Below the pieces are notes generated by a model. It was not told the origin of the DNA. It did no database searches and saw only the letters and a list, made by a program, of their open reading frames with translations. The position numbers and the translations under genes are program-made. This document shows, piece after piece, positions 41,006 through 47,101 of a DNA stretch of 47,101 nucleotides. Source of the DNA: an uncultured Mycoplasmataceae bacterium (GTDB lineage Bacteria; Bacillota_I; Bacilli_A; Mycoplasmatales; Mycoplasmoidaceae); assembly GCA_949288005.1 (NCBI GenBank), contig CASEIK010000023.1, forward strand, positions 1-47,101. The letters run 5' to 3'. Positions within the stretch are counted from its first letter, which is position 1; each line of letters opens with the position of its first letter.

Positions 41006-43397
41006 AAAAATTCTTTCAGTTAAAAATCTTGATAAATATTTTGTTAAATCTGGTAAATTAGTTAAAATTCTTGATGATATTAACTTTGATGTTTATGAAC
41101 AAGATTTCTTTGGAATAATTGGAGAATCTGGTAGTGGGAAATCAACTACTGGAAAATGTATTATAAGACTATATGATACAACATCAGGAATTATAAATTT
41201 TGATGACAAAATTATTAACCAAAAAAATATTTCAAAAGAAGATAAAAAATGATTATGTAAAAATATGTCAATGATTTTTCAAGATCCTATGTCTTCTTTA
41301 AACCCAAAAAAGACAGTTTTATCACTAATTGCTGAACCATTATATATTAACAAAGTAATAAAAAATGATGTTAAAAACATCATTGATATAAGTATTAAAA
41401 TTAATCCTTTCTTCAAAAATATTTTCAAATGACAAGATTATAATTTAAACAAGAAATATCTAATTCCATTCTATGATGAATCTATTAAATTATTTAATGA
41501 TGCATCTAAAGAAATCCGTGAATATAATATAAATGATAATAACTCTAAAAATCTATGTTTAAATTTTCTGGCTAAATTAATCGGATATGAAACAAGATTT
41601 AAATCATTAATTCCACAAATTTATGAATACAATCATCTAACAAAAGAGTTGGTTCCTTTCAATTACAATAAACTTGAAAGTAAATCAATTAAAGTTGAAG
41701 AATCGAATTATTATGAAGCACTTAAACTATATAAGGAACAACAAAAAATTTTATATGCTCCGGAAAAATATTGAGATTTAAAAAAATCACGAGATGAATT
41801 AGTTAAAAACCTTAATGATTTAATTGATAAAACTAATAGAATTTTTCAACATGATAAAAATAGTTTCATTAATGCAACCCTTAATAGTTTAAGAGCAGAA
41901 CTTAAAATTTATAAAAGAAATAAAAAAATAACCACTTCATTGAGTGAATACAAAATTATGAATATCAAAATTTTGATGGTTCAAGAAATAATCGATGCTT
42001 TTAGTAAATTGGATGATTTATTTATTGATGGGCTTGAGCTTGAAAATTTATTAAATTATATTAATCAAAAAGTTCAACATAAATATACTAAAACCTTAAA
42101 AGATGCAATACAATTAAAACAAATCGGTGAAGTAATTGATAAAATGAATTTGTCTAAAAACAATAAAGATGACATTATCAATGTTCTATCATCTTATAAA
42201 AATCTTTACTTTAGCATTAAGAATGAAATTGAATTTTTAAATAATACAAATAAAATAATTGATGACAATGATGTTAATTTACTAATAAGTCGTTTGTTTG
42301 AGGAATCGAATTGTGTTAAGAAGGAAATTAAAGATAAAACAGAAAGATATAAAAATTCAATCAAAATTATTAATGATGAAATGACTGTATTAAAGAAAAA
42401 TTATGTTGGTTCTATTGAATATATGACTAACAAGAAAAAAATGGAAGATATTTCAATTCTCCTAGATAAGGCAACAAATAGAAAGAAAGCAATTGATGAT
42501 CTTAATGACTCGAGTTTTAATGAAAAGGTTCTTCCTAGTATTATTGAACAAAAGAAAATAATAAAAGAAAGGATTAATCAATTTAAACTAGCACAAAAAA
42601 ACTATATAAATGAGTTAAAGCAAATAAGGAAGAAAATATCATCTGTTATCAAAGCAAATGATGGTAATGATAACTATTGAATTGAATTTATCAAAAGAGA
42701 AATTTCTTCAAAAATAAATAACATTTATGCGATCAATTTTGAAAAAGATACCTATATCGATGAAGTTGATATTTATCATTCTATCCGTACCACAAATAAA
42801 CAAAAAATTAATATATATAAAAAAGCATTAAGAACTATTATCACTCGTCAATATGTTTATAAAGCATTAAATGATGTAGGTTTGAAAAATGAACATGCTT
42901 ATAGATATCCTCATGAATTCTCTGGTGGTCAAAGACAAAGAATTGTAATTGCTAGAGCGTTAATTATGAAACCTAAATTAATAATTGCAGATGAACCAAT
43001 TTCAGCACTTGATGTTTCAATTCAGGCACAAGTTATTAACATTATGAAAAAACTTTCTGAAGAAATGGGTATTACATTTTTATTTATTGCACATGACTTA
43101 TCAATGATTCGATATGTATCTAATAGATTAATAATTATGCACAAGGGTAGAATAGTGGAGAAAGGCAATACAAAAGAAATATTTAGAAATCCAATTCATC
43201 CATATACTAAATCATTAATTAAAGCAAGTCCAGAACTTAGTAAGATTCACATTGACTTAGCTTCTTTTAACACTAATCTAGATTATGATGTAGATTATGG
43301 CAAGAGTGTTAATATCCCTTATTTCTTTAGTGTTAATGAAAATATTGAACATTATGTATTTGGAACAAAAGAACAAATTGAAAGGTGAAAGAAATAA
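40995..43397 (+). CDS. oppF: Oligopeptide ABC transporter ATPase OppF with giant insertion
   Basis: This is the second Opp ATPase, 800 residues compared with about 330 in most bacteria. Walker [10 protein letters not shown] (about residue 43) and the Q-loop [10 protein letters not shown] (about 95) are at the start. Signature EFSGGQRQR, Walker [12 protein letters not shown] and the switch IAHD lie after about residue 635. The intervening 500 or so residues are Lys/Asn/Glu-rich, mostly helical with coiled-coil-like stretches ([30 protein letters not shown]). Oversized OppF proteins with this insertion site are known in mycoplasmas (for example M. genitalium), so it is a lineage trait and not a local artefact. 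The ATG at 40995 has an ideal AAAGGAGGAAA site. The stop overlaps the next ATG (TAATG). Confidence 0.95.
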
Positions 43398-43939
43398 TGT
43401 TTCCAAAAAGTGGATTTAGTGAAGGTTACAAAATCAAGAATGGGAAAAATGTTAATGATAAGCAAATTAATATTAATAAGTTAGAGAAGAATTCTTTTCC
43501 TAATGGATTAGTACCATTTATTTTTATCTACTTATTTTATGTGATATTCTTAGCATGCGTCTTTGGTATTGGTTTTAGTAATTATAAGGAAGTGTTTTCA
43601 ATAAAACAAACATGAACAAACTCTTTAATAAGTATTTCAATAGCTCCCATACTATTTAATTTCTTATGAACAATTGGCAGAACAGGTTTTAATGATGCAG
43701 TAAGTTTTAGTCTACTAAAATTCTCACGTTTTACTAAAATTGCAAAAATCAGAGAAAAAGTAGAATTTTATGTTCATGAACCAGCAATTAAGAATGTTAA
43801 TAATTTGGAGGATTTCAAAATATTTTCTAAAAAAAGAAAACAAAATTCTACTAAATGATTTTATATATCTTGGATAACCTCTATAATTTTATTTGTAGTT
43901 GTATTAATCCCTTGTCTTGTTGTACAAAATATAAATTAA
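43397..43939 (+). CDS. Small membrane protein at the end of the opp operon (possibly DUF3899-like)
   Basis: The 180-residue protein begins [18 protein letters not shown] and has a soluble N-terminal stretch of about 35 residues. Two hydrophobic hairpins follow (about 38-65 and 76-95), then a basic loop and a last helix (ISWITSIILFVVVLIP) near the C-terminus. Its layout recalls the mollicute/Bacilli DUF3899 family, which I give as a low-confidence possibility. The ATG shares a base with the oppF stop (TAATG), so it is translationally coupled to the peptide transporter and may assist it. No catalytic motif is visible. Confidence 0.7.
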
Positions 43940-43994
43940 TAAATATATACATTATAAATAATTATAAGATTAAAAAAATTATACATATTTTATG

Positions 43995-44000
43995 TATAAT
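43995..44000 (+). promoter_or_regulatory. -10 box nine bases before the dNK start
   Basis: TATAAT ends nine bases before the ATG at 44010. The start has no Shine-Dalgarno sequence, so a leaderless or near-leaderless mRNA is predicted. Confidence 0.55.
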
Positions 44001-44009
44001 TTTAATGTT

Positions 44010-44666
44010 ATGGATGAGTTTAAAAAAATTAAGTTATCAAATATTATAGCTATAGGTGGAATGATTGCAGCTGGAAAAACTACTTTAGTCAATGACTTAG
44101 CAAAAGAATTAAATTGCAATGTTTTATTAGAATTAGATGATAATGATAATATTCAAAAATCATTATTAAAAGGTTTATATGAAAAACAAAATATTGCTGC
44201 TAGTGTTTTTCAATTATATTTCTTCTTAAAAAGGTTTAGTAATTATAATGAAGTTGCAAATAAAAATTTATTAACAATTGTTGATAGAACAATTTTTGAG
44301 GATAGATTATTTGCTCATCAAAATATGGCAAATGATCCTATTGTATTCTCTTTTTATGATAACATGTGAAAAGAAAAAATAAATGAACTGATTTACTCTG
44401 TTGGTGTACCTAAACTTTATATAATAATTGACATTAGTTGAGATTTATTTGTAGAACGTTTGTTTAAGAGAGATAGAAAAGTTGAAACTGATAATTTTAA
44501 AGAAAATGAGATGTATTTTAAATCATTGATTTCAAATTATGTAGATTTTTTAGAAAAAACTTGCAAAACATATGGAATAAATTATTTAAAACTTGATGCT
44601 AATCTAACAAATGATGAAAAAATTAAATTGATAAAAAATGAATTAAAAAGAATCAATTCTATTTAA
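44010..44666 (+). CDS. Deoxynucleoside kinase (dAK/dGK-type)
   Basis: This salvage enzyme phosphorylates deoxynucleosides with ATP. The 218-residue protein has a P-loop GGMIAAGKTT (about residues 16-25), the DRT motif in VDRTIFEDRLFAHQN, a middle LYIIIDISWDLFVERL segment and the arginine-rich LID RLFKRDRKVE. This matches the deoxyadenosine/deoxyguanosine kinases of mollicutes and lactobacilli. Which base it prefers cannot be read from the sequence. It complements the ribonucleotide reductase encoded earlier in the window as a second source of dNTPs. The last eight bases overlap the convergent SNF2 gene. Confidence 0.93.
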
Positions 44667-46041
44667 CATCTATTTCTTCGATATATCTTTCGATTTCGTA
44701 AATTATACTAGTCTTTGTTTTTTTATCGTTTAATACATTATCAATTTTTTCATCTATTGAATTATTACAAATAACATTAATAATTAATTTTGGTTTATTA
44801 ATTGCTTTTTGTTTTGTATCAACCATTCTAAAACTAGCTTGTTCATTATCAATTGGGTTTCAAGATTTATTCAAAAAAATCGTACATGTAGCTTCATCTA
44901 GAGTTAAACCTAGTGATGCTACTTTAATGTTGCTAAACAACACTCTAATTTTTCTACTTTGAAATTGATGAATTATATTTTGTTTTTCTTTATCATTTTG
45001 TTCACCAGTTAAAAATGCTATAGGAAATTTCTTAGCAATAGGAAATTCATTAACCTTATAAACAGATGATAAACTTGTGAAAACTATAACATATTCATCA
45101 TCATTTTCTTCAAATAATGTTTCTAAAAAATCATTTAATCAATCAATTTTAATACTACTAGCATTTATATTTAATAATTTTGGGTCCAAACAAATTTGTT
45201 GCAATCGTACAATTTGAGTTATTGTACTATTTTCTTTTTTTTCTTTATTTTCTTTCAAAATTCTCTTTGATTCAATTAACATTTTTAAATAATGACTATA
45301 TTGATCTTTATTCATTTCAAGCTTAATAGTTTTATTAATTATTTCAGGTAATCATTCCAAATAATCTTTAACTTTTTTAATATCACAATATTGCTTAAGC
45401 ATTTTGTCCCATTCAATAACCATATCATTTCTTAAAACATATTCTTTCTTTCTGGTTTGTTCATTATATTTAAGTTCAAAGTACTTTTTTTTATAAATAT
45501 ATTTATAACCAAAATTGTCATTAGGAAATAAAAACTTAAAGATTTTTAATATATCAATGGCATTATTGACAGCTGGAGTACCACTAAGTGCTAATGCATA
45601 TTTAGCATTTAGTCGCAATTTTAAAATACCTTTTGTTCTTTTTGATTTGGAATTTCTTAAAAAGTGAGCTTCATCTAGAACTATATAGTCAAAAGGAGAA
45701 AATTGAACACTTTTATGATAAAAGTCTTGAGCAATCATATCATATGAAATAACTATTCACATATCTTTAGCATTATTGAATTCCTCATAAAATTTAAATC
45801 TTTTTAATCTTTCTTTGGGTGCTATTTTTACATCCTTTCCATAACAATTATTAACTATTTCTACAAACCAATGTAAGATTGTATTATTTGGAACTGCAAA
45901 AATAACTTTATTGAATTCCTCTACACTTTTTATTGCAACAATAGTTTTTCCTAATCTTTGTTGTCAAAATAAACCAAAATTTCTTTTTTGGCGTATTAAG
46001 TTAATTCCATCTTTTTGATATTCCCTTAATTCAAGTTGCAT
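44659..46041 (-). CDS. Short SNF2-like DEAH helicase/ATPase
   Basis: The 460-residue protein begins directly with the helicase core, MQLELREYQKDGINLIRQKR, with motif I QQRLGKT, motif II LDEAH, motif III LSGTPAVN, and a C-terminal half with VIVFTSLSSVY, ASLGLTLDEATCTIFLNKSWNP and a motif VI variant EQASFRMVDTKQ. It has no accessory DNA-binding or nuclease domain. SNF2 proteins of this compact type occur in phages and mobile elements as well as in chromosomes. Motif VI lacks the usual second arginine of RxHRIGQ, so activity is uncertain. It is convergent with dNK (8-bp overlap). A 108-bp gap with a terminator separates it from the next minus-strand gene upstream. Confidence 0.87.
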
Positions 46042-46116
46042 AGTTAGTAAAAATTATATCACTAGTTTTAAAACAAAAAATATGACATAAAAAATAAAAA
46101 ATATTCATTTTTTAAA

Positions 46117-46141
46117 TAAAAAAACACCAACTAAGTGGTGT
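46117..46141 (-). terminator. Terminator of the 233-residue membrane protein
   Basis: Read on the minus strand, ACACCA (complement of 46136-46141) pairs with TGGTGT (complement of 46124-46129) and a seven-T run follows. It lies 8 bp after the stop codon. Confidence 0.8.
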
Positions 46142-46149
46142 CTTCTTTT

Positions 46150-46851
46150 TTAATGAGATGCTCTATACCTATATATACTGCTAGATTCATAAACAATAGT
46201 AAATCTAAGTATTGGTCTATTGATTGCAAATAGGTTAAATATGTTGACTGGATTTATCATAGTAATAATAACTAATGCAATTATAAAAACAATATTACAT
46301 CCTATTTGGAAGCCACCTATTTGGAAATAGGTATCTGCAAGCAACGGGAATATAAAGATGGAGAATAAACCACCAAAGAATTTGGCTATCCCTGTACCAA
46401 AATCAGGAGAATTAGTAACAGCATTAAAAAATACATTTTGTCAAATTCAAGAATAAGAACCAACTTGACCAACTTTATACGTTCCATTTAAAAGTGTATT
46501 TTGATTCACACTAAAATCAGCAATAATGCATGACAATACTGTTCATATACCTAAAAACAATAATGGTCACAATAAATAAGCAAATAATTTTGTGCTTTTT
46601 CTTGCTCCTCTAAATAACAATTCATCTTTATTTCTCAAACATTTCACTTTCCCTAAACAATATTGAGAATAGACTAATGAAAAAATTGGACCAAATATTG
46701 GTAAATAAGAAAATCATTTTTGTCTATATAATTTTCCATCAGGAGAAATATTTAATTTTCTCCTTGCTTGTTCATAAATTAATATACCTCTAATTGGATT
46801 TTTTCTTGGTAATTGATCCTGATAAATGTAATTATTTCTATTATTATGCAT
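46150..46851 (-). CDS. Hypothetical polytopic membrane protein, 233 residues
   Basis: I do not recognise this protein. It has a 45-residue basic cytosolic N-terminus (MHNNRNNYIYQDQLPRKNPIRG, then KLYRQKW) followed by about five hydrophobic helices. The last part, IINPVNIFNLFAINRP-like, ends with an aromatic/arginine tail. Several TGA codons are tryptophans. The ATG at 46851 has a moderate Shine-Dalgarno GAAAGAAGA. A TATAAT on the minus strand at 46893-46888 can serve as -10 box. It appears monocistronic, with a good hairpin terminator after it. Confidence 0.75.
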
Positions 46852-46887
46852 TGTCTTCTTTCATTATTAAAACTAATAAACATTAGA

Positions 46888-46893
46888 ATTATA
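46888..46893 (-). promoter_or_regulatory. -10 box of the 233-residue membrane protein
   Basis: The complement of 46888-46893 reads TATAAT, 36 bp before the start codon. No clear -35 box was identified. Confidence 0.45.
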
Positions 46894-47052
46894 TATTATT
46901 TTAATTAAAAATGAAAATAATTTTAATTATTATTCATAAATAGCAAAAAAGTTACATTCTATATTGTAAATACACCAAAAAATAACTTTAGTATAAAAAA
47001 ATAAAAAATTTTAAACATAAATGTTTAATAATATAAGAAAATACTTTTTTTA

Positions 47053-47081
47053 TTGACATAAGTTTTAAACTGTATTATACT
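47053..47081 (+). promoter_or_regulatory. Near-consensus promoter reading out of the window
   Basis: A perfect TTGACA (47053-47058) is followed after exactly 17 bp by TATACT (47076-47081). This is the only perfect -35 box I noticed in the window, where most promoters show only a -10. It faces right, so the gene it drives begins beyond the edge; a highly expressed gene or stable RNA is plausible. Confidence 0.65.
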
Positions 47082-47101
47082 AATTGTGTAGTTATTTGCA
47101 G

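Overview
The window is a compact, very AT-rich chromosome segment from a mollicute (Mycoplasma-type organism). UGA must be read as tryptophan. Nearly every protein gene runs through in-frame TGA codons, some at conserved family positions such as the GNHTW motif of the YmdB-like phosphoesterase, and a tRNA-Trp with anticodon UCA lies at 6075-6149. Cell-wall genes are absent and many gene ends overlap. An IspF homologue, a PP2C/kinase/RsgA cluster, an oversized OppF, KtrAB and a GpsB-like protein would suit the pneumoniae group (for instance a Malacoplasma/M. penetrans-like species). That placement is inference, not a demonstrated identity.

Layout. 1-5230 (minus): tuf, a YmdB-type phosphoesterase, an unknown protein, ispF and ktrB; ktrA is divergent at 5299. 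6031-6659 (minus): rpsO, an acyl carrier protein, tRNA-Trp(UCA) and a 41-nt tRNA-like minihelix. 6987: an orphan plus-strand gene. 7562-19203 (minus): a long gene train of rhodanese, PP2C phosphatase, Ser/Thr kinase, rsgA, pgi, a giant repeat-containing surface protein, nrdB and nrdA. 19342-21608 (plus): a flippase-like membrane protein and a small membrane protein. 21656-26292 (minus): the potABCD polyamine transporter. 26547-29934 (plus): a Pro/Lys-rich protein, RNase P RNA, a GpsB-like protein, acpS, smpB and a membrane protein. 29931-34454 (minus): an ABC-like fusion protein and a SWIM/SNF2 helicase. 34472-44666 (plus): tRNA-Arg(CCU), the opp oligopeptide operon with a small membrane protein, and a deoxynucleoside kinase. 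44659-46851 (minus): a short SNF2 helicase and a membrane protein. A consensus-like promoter leaves the right edge.

How the genes fit together. The content matches a parasite living on imported nutrients: peptides (Opp), polyamines (Pot), potassium (Ktr) and deoxynucleosides (dNK), with its own ribonucleotide reductase as a second dNTP source. ACP and AcpS form a carrier/activator pair. PrkC- and PrpC-like proteins form a phosphorylation pair beside RsgA.

Most noteworthy: oppB and oppC form one uninterrupted reading frame under genetic code 4. The opp leader contains a terminator with a competing helix and a four-codon ORF. An ABC-type permease is fused to an ATPase-like domain that has lost its Walker A motif. 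The ribonucleotide reductase looks like class Ia NrdAB rather than the class Ib usual in mycoplasmas. Several ABC ATPases have insertions between Q-loop and signature. A tRNA minihelix lies next to the UGA-decoding tRNA. Several genes have a -10 box only 6-9 nt before the start codon, which predicts leaderless mRNAs.
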